Part shown: positions 7,140 through 15,793 of the stretch, one piece after another
How the letters are laid out: each line of letters begins with the position of its first letter
How positions within the stretch are numbered: the stretch's first letter is position 1
Origin: Agrococcus carbonis
GTDB taxonomy: Bacteria; Actinomycetota; Actinomycetes; Actinomycetales; Microbacteriaceae
NCBI RefSeq assembly: GCF_900104705.1
Contig: NZ_LT629734.1
Location: 2,294,001-2,358,000 of the forward strand
Direction of reading: 5' to 3'
Length of the DNA stretch: 64,000 nt
Made by a program: the position numbers and the translations under genes
Notes under the pieces: generated by a model
Databases searched by the model: none
What the model was told of the DNA's origin: nothing
The model's input: only the letters and a program-made list of their open reading frames with translations

Positions 7140-8153
7140 GTGCCCCAGAGCGAGACCCCGAAGGCCCCGGTCTTCGACAACCCCGACCGCAACCTCGCGA
7201 TGGAGCTCGTGCGAGCCACCGAGGCCGCCGCGATCCGGGCGGTGCCGTTCATCGGCCGCGGCGACAAGAACGCCGCCGACGGCGCGGCGGTCGACGCGAT
7301 GCGCACGTTCCTCGCGACCGTCGCGTTCGACGGCGTGATCGTCATCGGCGAGGGCGAGAAGGACGAGGCGCCCATGCTCTTCAACGGCGAGCACGTCGGC
7401 AACGGCCGCGGCCCCTCGGCAGACATCGCCGTCGACCCGATCGACGGCACCTCGCTCACCGCCGCCGGGCGCCAGAACGCGCTGAGCGTCATCGCCGTCG
7501 CCGACCGCGGCACGATGTACGACCCGGTCGACGCCTTCTACATGGACAAGCTCGTCGCGGGGCCCGAGGCGCGCGGCGTCATCTCGCTCGACCAGTCGAT
7601 CGGCGACAACATCCGCGAGTACGCGAAGGCGACGGGCAAGGACGTCGGCGACGTCGTCGTCGCCGTGCTCGACCGGCCCCGTCACGCCGAGCTCATCGAC
7701 GAGATCCGCTCGGCGGGCGCGGGCACGCGCCTCATGCGCGACGGCGACGTGGCGGGCGGCATCAACGCCGCGCGCTGGGAGAGCCGCATCGACATGTGCG
7801 CCGGCGCGGGCGGCACCCCCGAGGGCGTCATCACCGCGTGCGCGATCAAGGCGCTCGGCGGCTTCATGGAGGGCCGCCTCTCGCCGCAGAGCGACGAGGA
7901 GCACCGGAAGGTGGTCGCCGCAGGGCACGACCTGCAGCGCATCCTCGGCCTCGACGACCTCGTCGCGAGCGACAACACCTACTTCGTCGCCACCGGCGTC
8001 ACCGACGGGCAGCTCCTCGACGGCGTGCGCCGCAAGGGGCCGCTCATCCGCACCGAGTCGCTCGTCCTGCGCTCCAAGACCGGCACCGCGCGCCGCGTGA
8101 TCGCCGAGCACCGCGCCTCCAAGTGGCTCGAGAAGGACTCCGCGAAGGGCTGA
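7140..8153 (+). CDS. glpX: Fructose-1,6-bisphosphatase class II
   Basis: 337 aa, full family length. It hydrolyses fructose-1,6-P2 to fructose-6-P in the gluconeogenic direction and is the sole FBPase in many actinobacteria. The metal-binding motifs of the Li-sensitive phosphatase fold are present: GEGEKDEAPML (residues about 70-80) and DPIDGTSL (98-105), with GGTPEGVITA near 225 for substrate binding. Start is GTG 7140 behind GGAGGAGA. A separate transcription unit. GTP-dependent PEP carboxykinase, found at the far end of this window, would feed the same pathway. Confidence 0.95.
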   Translation: MPQSETPKAPVFDNPDRNLAMELVRATEAAAIRAVPFIGRGDKNAADGAAVDAMRTFLATVAFDGVIVIGEGEKDEAPMLFNGEHVGNGRGPSADIAVDPIDGTSLTAAGRQNALSVIAVADRGTMYDPVDAFYMDKLVAGPEARGVISLDQSIGDNIREYAKATGKDVGDVVVAVLDRPRHAELIDEIRSAGAGTRLMRDGDVAGGINAARWESRIDMCAGAGGTPEGVITACAIKALGGFMEGRLSPQSDEEHRKVVAAGHDLQRILGLDDLVASDNTYFVATGVTDGQLLDGVRRKGPLIRTESLVLRSKTGTARRVIAEHRASKWLEKDSAKG

Positions 8154-8177
8154 TCCGCCGCGGCCGACCTACGCTCG

Positions 8178-8205
8178 GGATCCTCAGTCGATCCTGAGGG
8201 GATCC
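8178..8205 (+). terminator. Hairpin after glpX
   Basis: GGATCCTCAG and CTGAGGGGATCC pair around a 6-nt loop with a 2-nt bulge. TACGCT at 8170-8175 just before it could also make this hairpin part of the leader of the next gene, so its role as terminator is not certain. Confidence 0.45.
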
Positions 8206-8242
8206 GCTCGCGCGCCTCGTGCGGGAGCGGCAAGATTGCCGC

Positions 8243-9853
8243 ATGAGCGGCGGTCGGCACCTGGGCGCCGATCTCGCGCGCTTCGTCGCGCTGCTCGGGC
8301 TCATCGGGATGGTCGTGGCCGAGGGCGAGCCGGAATGGCTCGCCTGGGTCGTCGACGGGCCGCCCGTGCTGCTGCTCGCGGTCGTGCTGGGCGTCGACGC
8401 CGTGCTCGCGGCGGAGCGCAGGCTCGCGCGCGGCGACGCGGGCGGCGCGGTGCGCGCCATGATGCTGCGCGGCATGCTGCTCGCCGCGCTCGGGCTCGTG
8501 CTCGGCACCGCGACCTTCTGGGTGTGGGGCTTCCTCGTGCCGCTCGGCGCGGCGGTCGCCACCGCATCCGTCGCGCTCCTGCTGCCGACGTGGGCGGTCG
8601 GCGCGCTCGCGACAGGGGTGCTGCTCGGCGCGGGCTGGTGCATCGCGGCGGCCCGCGCGGTGCTGCCGACGCTCGAGCACACGCACTCCATCACCACGCT
8701 GGTGCGCGAGCCGTACGCCACCGTCGCCGACGTCGCCCTCACCGGCATGCATCCCGCGATCGCGCTGCTCGGCGGGGTGCTGCTGGGCGTCGCGGTCGGA
8801 CGGCTGCTCGCCGCGCGCGAGGGCGAGCGCGAGCGGAGCCTGCTCGCCGGCGCCGCCGTGGTGGGCGCAGCCCTGCTCGCGCTCGCGGTCGCGATCGACC
8901 AGCTCACCGAGGCGTGGCTGCGCGGCGACCTGGATGCGGCGCTCTCGCCCGCGGCGCTCGAGATGCTGCTCGGCCTGTGGTCGGCGCTCGTGCCGCACAC
9001 CGTCGAGCTGCAGCTGCTCGCCGAGCCCTACTCGGCCTCGGCGGTCGAGCTCGCCCGCATGGTGGGCCTCGCGCTCTTGGCGCTCGGCAGCGTGGGCCTG
9101 CTGGCGGGAGCGCTGCGGGGCAGCGCCCTCGCGTGGGCCGACATCCCGCGCAGCTTCGGGAACGCGACGATCACGATGTGGTCGGTCGCCGCGGTGCTGC
9201 GGACGGCGACGATCGAGGTCGGGGAGCTGGCACCGTGGCTCGAGGGCTGGGCCGGCTGGGTGACCAGCACCGGTGTCGGCGTGATCGTCGTCAGCGCGGC
9301 GATGCGCGGCGGCAGAGGGGCGATCGAGGCGGGGATCGACGCGCTCGCCGAGCGCGGCGCGGGCGGGCGCCGTCCCGCGCTCGGGCCGGTGTCGCTGCCC
9401 GACGACGTGAGCTTCGAGTACGAGACGCAGCTGCGCGCGCCGATCGGCGTGGTGTGGCGCGCGCTGACCGAGCCCGCGCACATCCTGCAGTGGATGCACG
9501 AGCCGGCGCGGGCGGCCGAGATGCGCTTCGACGTGCGTCCCGGCGGGTCGATGTCGTGGCGCACGCCGCTGCTGTTCAGCACGCACCGGGTCGTCATCGA
9601 CCTCGTGCGGATGGATGCGCCCACGACGCTCGTGCAGGCGCTGCGGTACGAGGGCGGTCCCGTCATCCTCACGAGCGTCGACCGGCTGTTCGAGTTCGAC
9701 GGCGTCACGACCATCCGCACGCGCAACACGTGCCCGGATCGCAGGATCCGCGATCGCGCGCTCGCGGCGCGCTGGGCGACCGCGCGCATGCACGAGCGGC
9801 TCGCGACGTTCGTCGAGCGGCAGGCGGCGGGATCGGGCACCATGGTGGGATGA
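8243..9853 (+). CDS. Polytopic membrane protein fused to a C-terminal SRPBCC (AHSA1-like) domain
   Basis: 536 aa. Residues 1-365 contain about nine or ten hydrophobic spans and begin with the pattern G.DLARFVALLGLIGM, similar to the start of HGSNAT/DUF418-type membrane acyltransferase-like proteins. From residue 384 (LPDDVSFEYET) to about 530 there is an SRPBCC/START fold with the AHSA1 hallmarks: P..VWRALTEP, ILQWM, RPGGSMSW. The fused domain resembles the free SRPBCC protein encoded at 11530-12006. AAGATT 5 nt before the ATG suggests a leaderless start. It overlaps the next, paralogous gene by 4 nt. Function unknown; the soluble domain may bind a hydrophobic ligand at the membrane. Confidence 0.7.
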   Translation: MSGGRHLGADLARFVALLGLIGMVVAEGEPEWLAWVVDGPPVLLLAVVLGVDAVLAAERRLARGDAGGAVRAMMLRGMLLAALGLVLGTATFWVWGFLVPLGAAVATASVALLLPTWAVGALATGVLLGAGWCIAAARAVLPTLEHTHSITTLVREPYATVADVALTGMHPAIALLGGVLLGVAVGRLLAAREGERERSLLAGAAVVGAALLALAVAIDQLTEAWLRGDLDAALSPAALEMLLGLWSALVPHTVELQLLAEPYSASAVELARMVGLALLALGSVGLLAGALRGSALAWADIPRSFGNATITMWSVAAVLRTATIEVGELAPWLEGWAGWVTSTGVGVIVVSAAMRGGRGAIEAGIDALAERGAGGRRPALGPVSLPDDVSFEYETQLRAPIGVVWRALTEPAHILQWMHEPARAAEMRFDVRPGGSMSWRTPLLFSTHRVVIDLVRMDAPTTLVQALRYEGGPVILTSVDRLFEFDGVTTIRTRNTCPDRRIRDRALAARWATARMHERLATFVERQAAGSGTMVG

Positions 9854-11085
9854 GCGCCTCCGCGCGTCCGCCTGCCGACGTCACCGGGGACACGGCGGGC
9901 CGGCTGGTCGGCATCGACCTCGCGCGCCTCGTCGCCATCGTCGGCATGATGGCCGCGCACACGCTCGGCTGGGACGAGCCCGCGCCGGCAGCGGTCGTCG
10001 CACTCATCGACGGGCCGCCGTCGACGCTCTTCGCGGTGCTCGGCGGCGTGAGCGTCGTGCTCGCGGCGCGCGCGCGGCTCCTGGCAGGGGACCGCGGGGG
10101 AGCGGTGCGCTCGACCCTCATGCGAGGGCTGCTCGTGGCGGCGCTCGGGCTCGTCGTCATCCCCTTCGCGCCCGCCGTCTACGTCGTGCTCGTGCCCTTC
10201 GGTGTGGCGATCGCGGCGGCGGCGGCGCTCGTGCTCCTGCCCACCTGGCTGCTGGCGGCCGTCGCGGTCGCGATCGCCGGTGCGGGCGGCTGGCTCGTCG
10301 TGGTGTCGCGCGAGGCGCTCCCCGGGCTCGACGACGCCGGCACGCACTCGCTCGCGACCCTCCTCGGCGAGCCGCTCGCGACGGCGCTCGACGTGCTGCT
10401 CACGGGCGTCTACCCGGCGCTCGTCTGGGTCGGCTACCTCGCGATCGGCATGGTCGTCGCCCGGGGCCTGCTGACGGCGCGCGCCGCGGGCGGCGAGCGG
10501 GTCGCGCTCGCGGCGATCGGCGCGCTGGGCGCGGCGCTGCTCGCGGCGGCGCTCGTCGCGACCGAGGCGGCGCTGCGGATCGTCGACGGCGACCTCGCCG
10601 GTCCGCTCTCCGTCGCCCGCGACCTCGCGCTCGAGAACGGCTATGGCGCGGCCCAGGGCGACGAGCCCGTGTGGCAGCTGCTCTCGACCCCGCACAGCGG
10701 CACCCCCGCCGACATCGCGCGCACGGTCGGCATCGCGCTCCTCGTCATCGCGGTGCTCGGCCTCGCGACTGCGGCGCTCCGGCCCCGCGCGCTGCGCGCG
10801 CTCGAGCCGATCCGGGCGGCCGGCGCCGCACCGCTGACCATTTACGTCGTGCACGTGATCCTGGTGTCGCTGCTGCTCGTCACCGTCGAGCCCGTCGCTG
10901 CCGAGGTCGTGACCGGATGGGTCGGCTGGGCGCTGCAGGTCGCCGTCGCGCTCGCGATCGGGGCGCTGCTGGCGGCGACGCGGTCGAAGGGCCCGCTCGA
11001 GCGCCTCGTGGCGCGCGCTGCCGACGCAGCCGCCGGCTGGGCCGCGCGTCCGCGCCCGGCCGGGCCCCCGCATCCGCAGCCCTGA
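9850..11085 (+). CDS. Polytopic membrane protein, HGSNAT/DUF418-like
   Basis: 411 aa with about ten predicted spans. The opening VGIDLARLVAIVGMMAAH and the late LTIYVVHVILV segment are the conserved ends of HGSNAT/DUF418-type integral membrane proteins, some of which transfer acyl groups across the membrane. It shares layout and several segments (GPP..L.AV..G, AGDRGGAVR, TH SLATLL.EP) with the preceding protein but has no SRPBCC domain and ends in a Pro-rich tail. ATGA overlap indicates translational coupling to the gene before it. The gene is followed by a promoter, not by an operon partner. Confidence 0.7.
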   Translation: MSASARPPADVTGDTAGRLVGIDLARLVAIVGMMAAHTLGWDEPAPAAVVALIDGPPSTLFAVLGGVSVVLAARARLLAGDRGGAVRSTLMRGLLVAALGLVVIPFAPAVYVVLVPFGVAIAAAAALVLLPTWLLAAVAVAIAGAGGWLVVVSREALPGLDDAGTHSLATLLGEPLATALDVLLTGVYPALVWVGYLAIGMVVARGLLTARAAGGERVALAAIGALGAALLAAALVATEAALRIVDGDLAGPLSVARDLALENGYGAAQGDEPVWQLLSTPHSGTPADIARTVGIALLVIAVLGLATAALRPRALRALEPIRAAGAAPLTIYVVHVILVSLLLVTVEPVAAEVVTGWVGWALQVAVALAIGALLAATRSKGPLERLVARAADAAAGWAARPRPAGPPHPQP

Positions 11086-11099
11086 TCGCGGAGGAGGGG

Positions 11100-11146
11100 T
11101 TGACCTCATCCCACGCGCGGGTTAGATTGCCGATCAGTTATAGAAC
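11100..11146 (+). promoter_or_regulatory. Promoter of the ArsR-SRPBCC operon
   Basis: TTGACC (11100-11105), 17-bp spacer, TAGATT (11123-11128): one of the best consensus promoters in the window. The AT-rich GTTATAGAAC at 11137-11146 near the expected transcript start is a possible self-regulation site for the ArsR protein. Confidence 0.65.
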
Positions 11147-11161
11147 CAGGTGGTGATGAAT

Positions 11162-11527
11162 ATGCGCGAGGATCTCGACGACGAGGCGCTCGACCGCATC
11201 TTCGCCGCGCTCTCGGATCGCACGCGCCGTCGCATCCTGCTGCGGCTGCGCTCCGGCCCGGCCACCGTCACCGAGCTCACCGCGCTCGCCGGGCTCAGCC
11301 AGCCCGCCGTCTCGAAGCACCTCAAGGTGCTGGGGGAGGCCGGGCTCGTGCGGGCCGAGCGCGATGCGCAGCGCATCCACCGGCTGATCGAGCTGGCGCC
11401 GCTCATCCGCGCCGCCGTCTTCGTCAGCCGGTTCGAGGTCGACGTCGACGCCCGACTCGACCGCCTCGAGGCGCACCTCACGTCGGGAACCCGGCCGGAC
11501 GCATCCGGCACCCCCACGAAGGAATGA
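11162..11527 (+). CDS. ArsR-family winged-helix regulator
   Basis: 121 aa. A single winged helix: FAALSDRTRRRILLRL (residues about 14-29), recognition helix SQPAVSKHLKVL and wing AGLVRAERDAQRIHR. The Cys metal ligands of arsenic- or zinc-sensing members are absent; this is the SdpR-like/AHSA1-associated type that is usually encoded with an SRPBCC protein, as here. ATG 11162 is chosen since AGGTGG (11148-11153) is 8 nt upstream; GTG 11150 and ATG 11156 are too close. Overlaps the SRPBCC gene reading region at ATGA. Confidence 0.85.
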   Translation: MREDLDDEALDRIFAALSDRTRRRILLRLRSGPATVTELTALAGLSQPAVSKHLKVLGEAGLVRAERDAQRIHRLIELAPLIRAAVFVSRFEVDVDARLDRLEAHLTSGTRPDASGTPTKE

Positions 11528-11529
11528 TC

Positions 11530-12006
11530 ATGAAGACCCGATTCAGCCTGCCCGACGACACCTCGATCGCGTACGAGCGCGACTTCGCCGCACCGGCGGC
11601 CGAGGTCTGGAAGGCCCACACCGACCCCGAGGTCGTGCGCACGTGGATGCTCGGGCCGAACCCCGAGACCGAGTTCACCCGGTGCGAGATGGACGTGCGC
11701 GAGGGCGGCAGCTTCCACTGGGAGTGGGTGGACCGCGACGGCGACCTCTCCATCTCGGGCGACGTGCTCGAGGTCGATGCGCCGCACCGCCTCGTCACGA
11801 CCGAGACGATGGGCGGCTCCGCGATGCAGGGCATGGAGTTCCCGCCCACCACGAACACCGTCACGCTCACCGAGCACGACGGCATCACGACGCTGCGCAC
11901 GGTCACCGTCTACGACTCGAAGGAGTCGCGCGACGGGGTCTACGCGAGCGGCATGGATGCGGGCGTCGAGGCGAGCTACGACCGGCTCGCGAGCCGCTGG
12001 GCCTGA
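11530..12006 (+). CDS. SRPBCC (AHSA1-like) domain protein
   Basis: 158 aa forming one SRPBCC/START domain. Motifs: FAAPAAEVWKAHTDPEVVRTWM near the N-terminus, DVREGGSFHWEWVDRDG in the middle, and a long C-terminal helix (ASGMDAGVEASYDRLA) that closes the ligand cavity. These proteins bind hydrophobic ligands; the partner in ArsR-AHSA1 pairs is generally unknown. ATG 11530 follows GAAGGA with 6-nt spacing; ATG 11524 overlaps the ArsR stop and is too close. The opening LPDDTSIAYERDF resembles LPDDVSFEYETQL of the domain fused at 8243-9853, so the two are likely duplicates. Confidence 0.85.
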   Translation: MKTRFSLPDDTSIAYERDFAAPAAEVWKAHTDPEVVRTWMLGPNPETEFTRCEMDVREGGSFHWEWVDRDGDLSISGDVLEVDAPHRLVTTETMGGSAMQGMEFPPTTNTVTLTEHDGITTLRTVTVYDSKESRDGVYASGMDAGVEASYDRLASRWA

Positions 12007-12026
12007 GCCCCCGCGTTCGCGCCCGA

Positions 12027-12065
12027 GCAGCGTGCCCGCCGGCGGATGCCCGGCGGGCACGCTGC
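12027..12065 (+). terminator. Hairpin terminator after the SRPBCC gene
   Basis: A perfect 16-bp stem (GCAGCGTGCCCGCCGG with CCGGCGGGCACGCTGC) and a 7-nt loop, 20 nt after the stop codon. Confidence 0.75.
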
Positions 12066-12103
12066 GCGGTACATCACGATCCGGTCACGGAGGCGTCGCC
12101 GGT

Positions 12104-12162
12104 TTGACAGCGCAGGCGAGCCCCTCCATGCTGGAACCTGAAACCTGAACCACCTGTCAGGT
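12104..12162 (+). promoter_or_regulatory. Promoter and candidate operator of the ABC/3-hydroxybutyrate operon
   Basis: TTGACA (12104-12109), 17-bp spacer, CATGCT (12127-12132). Directly downstream stand three ACCTG repeats at 12136, 12143 and 12152; the last forms the inverted repeat ACCTGTCAGGT (12152-12162). The repeats overlap the expected transcript start, the usual place for a repressor. The TetR protein encoded inside the operon is the natural candidate. Confidence 0.55.
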
Positions 12163-12247
12163 CATTGGGAACCGTGAAGCCGCACGAGGGAGTGCTCGCC
12201 CAGCCGAGCTGCGCCCGAGGGGGCTCGCACCGCTCGAAAGGCAACTC

Positions 12248-13453
12248 ATGCGCAGGACAACGAAGTTCGCGGGAGTGGGCGTCGCCATCGCCGCGCTCGC
12301 GCTCACGGCGTGCGCGCCGACCACCGCGACGCCCGACGCCACCGAAGGCGCCGACGGCACCGAGTCGGTCGCCGTCAGCGTCGGCATGATCACGTCGATC
12401 ACCGGCCCGCTCGCCGCCTACGGCGCCAGCTACCAGCAGGGCTTCGAGGCCGGGCTCGACTACGCGACCGACGGCACCGGCGAGATCGACGGCGTCGAGC
12501 TGAAGATCGACTGGCTCGACGACCAGGGCAACCCCGACACGGCGGTCAACCTGGCGAAGGACGTCATCGGCCAGGGCTACCAGGTCATCGGCGGCTCCGC
12601 GGCCTCGGGCGTCGCGCTCGCGGTCGCCGAGCAGGCAGCGCAGAACAACGTGCTGTTCCTCTCGGGTCCCGCCGCCGCCGACGCCATCACCGGCATCAAC
12701 GACCAGACGTTCCGCTCGGGTCGCCAGACGCTGCAGGACGTCGCGACCGCCGCGACGTTCCTCGACTCGGTCGAGGGCTCGAACATCGTCGTCTTCGGCC
12801 AGGACAACGCGTTCGGCCAGGGCAACGTCGCCTCGGTCGAGGCCGTCCTCGGCGCCGAGGGCGCCGAGGTCACGCCGATCCTCGTGCCCGAGGACGCGAC
12901 GGAGTTCACGCCGTTCGCGCAGCAGATCTCCGGCGCGAGCCCCGACATGGTGTTCGTCGCCTGGGCAGGCGCCACGACCGGTGCGATGTGGGAGGCGCTC
13001 GCGCAGCAGCAGGTGCTCGAGTCGACGACCGTCGTCACCGGCCTCGCCGACCGCGCGTCGTACCAGGCCTACGGCCCGGGCTCGGCCGACATCCAGTTCC
13101 TCAACCACTACTTCCCGGGCGCGACCGACAACGAGGCGGCGCAGGCGATGGACGCCTACCTCGAGGAGCACGGCCACGAGGCCGACCTGTTCACGGTCGA
13201 CGGCTTCGCGGGTGCGCAGATGCTCGTGCACGCGATCACCGAGGGCAAGGGCGACGTCGACGCGATGATCGGCGCGCTCGAGGGCTGGACCTTCGAGTCG
13301 GTCAAGGGCGAGATGACCATCCGCCCCGAGGACCACGCGCTCATCCAGCCGATGTTCCAGGTCTCCCTGGTCGATGACGGCGGCACCTGGGTGCCCGAGC
13401 TCATCGAGGTCGCCGACGCCGAGGCGGTCGCACCGCCGGTCGCGGGCGAGTGA
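12248..13453 (+). CDS. Branched-chain amino acid-type ABC transporter, substrate-binding lipoprotein
   Basis: 401 aa. The leader MRRTTKFAGVGVAIAALALTAC ends in a lipobox (LTAC) with Cys at residue 22, so the protein is anchored on the outer face of the membrane. The mature part has the LivJ/periplasmic type I fold (GMITSITGPLAAYGASYQQGFEAGL, GGSAASGVALAVAEQA, VVFGQDNAFGQG). Members bind amino acids, amides, urea, or aromatic and short-chain acids. It is the first of twelve genes on the same strand, with 3-hydroxybutyrate and CoA-transfer enzymes at the end, so a short hydroxy- or keto-acid, or ester, is the likely ligand. GAAAGG precedes ATG 12248. Confidence 0.88.
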   Translation: MRRTTKFAGVGVAIAALALTACAPTTATPDATEGADGTESVAVSVGMITSITGPLAAYGASYQQGFEAGLDYATDGTGEIDGVELKIDWLDDQGNPDTAVNLAKDVIGQGYQVIGGSAASGVALAVAEQAAQNNVLFLSGPAAADAITGINDQTFRSGRQTLQDVATAATFLDSVEGSNIVVFGQDNAFGQGNVASVEAVLGAEGAEVTPILVPEDATEFTPFAQQISGASPDMVFVAWAGATTGAMWEALAQQQVLESTTVVTGLADRASYQAYGPGSADIQFLNHYFPGATDNEAAQAMDAYLEEHGHEADLFTVDGFAGAQMLVHAITEGKGDVDAMIGALEGWTFESVKGEMTIRPEDHALIQPMFQVSLVDDGGTWVPELIEVADAEAVAPPVAGE

Positions 13454-14208
13454 TGGCAGACCGACCCGCGCTCGTCCTGGACTCCGTCGACCTGCAGATC
13501 GGAGGCGCGCGCATCCTGCACGACGTCTCGTTCGAGGTCGCGACTGGAGAGATGGTCGGGGTCATCGGCCCCAACGGCGCCGGCAAGACGACGCTGTTCA
13601 ACATCATCTCCGGCGTCATGATCCCCACGGGCGGCCGCGTGCTGCTCCAGGGCGACGACGTCACCAGCCGCAAGGTCTACCAGCGGGCGCGGGTCGGTCT
13701 CGGCCGCACCTTCCAGACCTCGAGCGTCTTCGCCGGCCTCACCGCGACCGAGAACGTCCGGCAGGCGGCGCAGGCGAAGCTCGGGGGAGCGGTCAGCCCG
13801 TGGCTGTTCCCCCGAGCCGCCGACGAGGCGCACGAGGTGGCCGCGCGCTGCCTCGCCGAGGTCGACCTCGCGCACCACGCGCAGACCGAGGCGGGCGTGC
13901 TCTCGCACGGCGACAAGCGCAAGCTCGAGATCGCGATGCTGCTCGCGACCGAGCCGCGGGTCGTGCTGCTCGACGAGCCGATGGCCGGCGTCGGCTCCGG
14001 CGACGTCGCGGGCCTCGTCGAGGTCATCCGCCGCCTCCACGAGTCCGGCCGCACCGTACTGATGGTCGAGCACCACATGGAGGTGCTGCTCGGCCTCGTC
14101 GACCGCGTCGCGGTGATGCACCACGGCGAGCTCCTCGCGATCGACACCCCGAAGGCCGTCATGGCCGATCCCGACGTCCAGAAGGCCTACCTGGGGGAGA
14201 CCGTATGA
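13453..14208 (+). CDS. ABC transporter ATP-binding protein, LivG type
   Basis: 251 aa. Walker A GPNGAGKTT, Q-loop in FQTSSVF, Walker B VVLLDEPMAG and H-loop VEHHMEV are all present. The signature motif reads LSHGDKRKLEIA, not LSGGQ; LSHG-type signatures are usual in the UrtD/LivG branch. TGATG overlap with the binding-protein gene gives ATG 13453; the GTG 3 nt before it would lie inside the stop overlap. It powers import with the LivF-type partner encoded next. Confidence 0.9.
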   Translation: MADRPALVLDSVDLQIGGARILHDVSFEVATGEMVGVIGPNGAGKTTLFNIISGVMIPTGGRVLLQGDDVTSRKVYQRARVGLGRTFQTSSVFAGLTATENVRQAAQAKLGGAVSPWLFPRAADEAHEVAARCLAEVDLAHHAQTEAGVLSHGDKRKLEIAMLLATEPRVVLLDEPMAGVGSGDVAGLVEVIRRLHESGRTVLMVEHHMEVLLGLVDRVAVMHHGELLAIDTPKAVMADPDVQKAYLGETV

Positions 14209-14912
14209 CCGCCATCCTGACCGTCCGCGGCCTCCATGCGCGGATCGCCGGCCAGCAGGTCGTCGAGGACGTCTCCTTCGACGTCGCCGCGACGGGCGTC
14301 ACCGCGCTCCTCGGCCGCAACGGCGTCGGCAAGTCGTCGACCATCAAGGCGCTCCTCGGCCTCTACGAGCGCACCGGCGAGATCACCTTCGACGGCGAGC
14401 GCATCGACCGGCTCATGACGCACCGCGTCGTGCAGCGGGGCATCGCCTACGTGCCCGAGGATCGCGAGGTCTTCGGCCAGCTCACCGTCGAGGAGAACCT
14501 GCGCCTCGCCGAGCGCGGCGGCGCGCCCAACCGCGCGATCGTCGGCGACCTCTTCCCCGAGCTCATCCAGCGCGCCAAGCAGCAGGCCGGCACCCTCTCG
14601 GGCGGCCAGCAGCAGATGGTCTCGCTCTCCCGCGCGCTCATGAACGACAACAAGCTGCTGCTCGTCGACGAGCCGACGAAGGGCCTCGCGCCGCTCATCG
14701 TCGGCACGGTCACGAAGGCCCTCGAGGCCGCCGCTGAGCGCACGCCCATGCTGCTCGTCGAGCAGAACCTGCAGGTCGTGCGCGCCCTCGCGCACACCGT
14801 CATCGTCCTCTCCGGCGGCCGGGTGGTCCACACGGGCCCGGCCGCGGAGTTCCTCGACTCCGACCTGGTGCACCGCCACCTCGGCGTCTCGACCGACCAG
14901 GAGGCCGCATGA
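14205..14912 (+). CDS. ABC transporter ATP-binding protein, LivF type
   Basis: 235 aa. Walker A GRNGVGKSS, signature LSGGQQQM, Walker B LLLVDEPTKGLAP, H-loop LVEQNLQV. The Walker A Arg-Asn-Gly-Val-Gly form and the TKGLAP segment are typical of LivF/UrtE. ATGA overlap with the LivG-type gene upstream and with the LivH-type gene downstream means tight translational coupling of the importer genes. Confidence 0.92.
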   Translation: MTAILTVRGLHARIAGQQVVEDVSFDVAATGVTALLGRNGVGKSSTIKALLGLYERTGEITFDGERIDRLMTHRVVQRGIAYVPEDREVFGQLTVEENLRLAERGGAPNRAIVGDLFPELIQRAKQQAGTLSGGQQQMVSLSRALMNDNKLLLVDEPTKGLAPLIVGTVTKALEAAAERTPMLLVEQNLQVVRALAHTVIVLSGGRVVHTGPAAEFLDSDLVHRHLGVSTDQEAA

Positions 14913-15784
14913 GCACCATCCTGCTCCTGCTCATCACCGGCGTCGGCCTGGGTGCGCTCTACTTCCTCGTCGCGAGCGGGCTCTCGCTCATCTACGGCCT
15001 CATGGGCGTGCTGAACTTCGCGCACGGCTCGTTCCTCACCCTCGCCGGCTTCCTCGGCTGGGAGGTGAGCCGCCGCATCGGCGACGGCTCGTGGCCCGGG
15101 CTCATCGCCGGCATGCTCGTCGGCCTCGTCGTCGGCGCGCTCGTCGCCGCCATCACCGAGCTCGTCTTCATCCGCAGGCTCTACAACCGGCACATCGAAC
15201 AGGTGCTCGTGACCGTCGGCCTCGGCCTCGCGACCGTCGCGCTCTTCGAGGGCATCTGGGGCAGCGACCCCATCCAGATCCGCCTCCCCGAGTGGCTCGG
15301 GCAGACGACCGAGGTGCTCGGCACGCACGTGCCGAACGACCGCTGGCTGCTCATCGGCGCGGCCGTGCTCGTGCTCGTGCTCATCGTGCTGTTCCTGCAG
15401 AAGACGAGCTACGGCCTCGTCATCCGCGCCGGCGTCGAGAACCGCACGATGGTGACGGCGCTCGGCATCGACGTGCGCCGCGCCTTCACGATCGTCTTCG
15501 CGATCGGCGGTGCCGCGGCCGGCCTCGGCGGCGTGCTCGCCTCCGTCTACTTCGGCACCGTCTCGCCCCACCAGGGCACGTCGCTGCTCATCTACGCGTT
15601 CATCGTCACCGTCATCGGCGGCCTCGGCTCCCTCTCGGGCGCCGCGATCGCATCCGTGCTCGTGGCCGTGATCCAGCAGTTCGCGAACTACTACTGGGGC
15701 ATCGGCGATCTCGCGATCGTGCTCGCGCTCGCGGTGGTCGTGCTCGTCCGACCGACCGGCCTCATGGGCAAGGTCAAGCACTAG
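14909..15784 (+). CDS. ABC transporter permease, LivH type
   Basis: 291 aa, about eight membrane spans. Family marks are GLSLIYGLMGVLNFAHG (residues about 25-41) and the cytoplasmic loop RAGVENRTMVTALGIDVRR that contacts the ATPase. It forms the translocation pore together with the LivM-type protein encoded directly after it. Confidence 0.92.
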   Translation: MSTILLLLITGVGLGALYFLVASGLSLIYGLMGVLNFAHGSFLTLAGFLGWEVSRRIGDGSWPGLIAGMLVGLVVGALVAAITELVFIRRLYNRHIEQVLVTVGLGLATVALFEGIWGSDPIQIRLPEWLGQTTEVLGTHVPNDRWLLIGAAVLVLVLIVLFLQKTSYGLVIRAGVENRTMVTALGIDVRRAFTIVFAIGGAAAGLGGVLASVYFGTVSPHQGTSLLIYAFIVTVIGGLGSLSGAAIASVLVAVIQQFANYYWGIGDLAIVLALAVVVLVRPTGLMGKVKH

Positions 15785-15793
15785 GAGATGACG

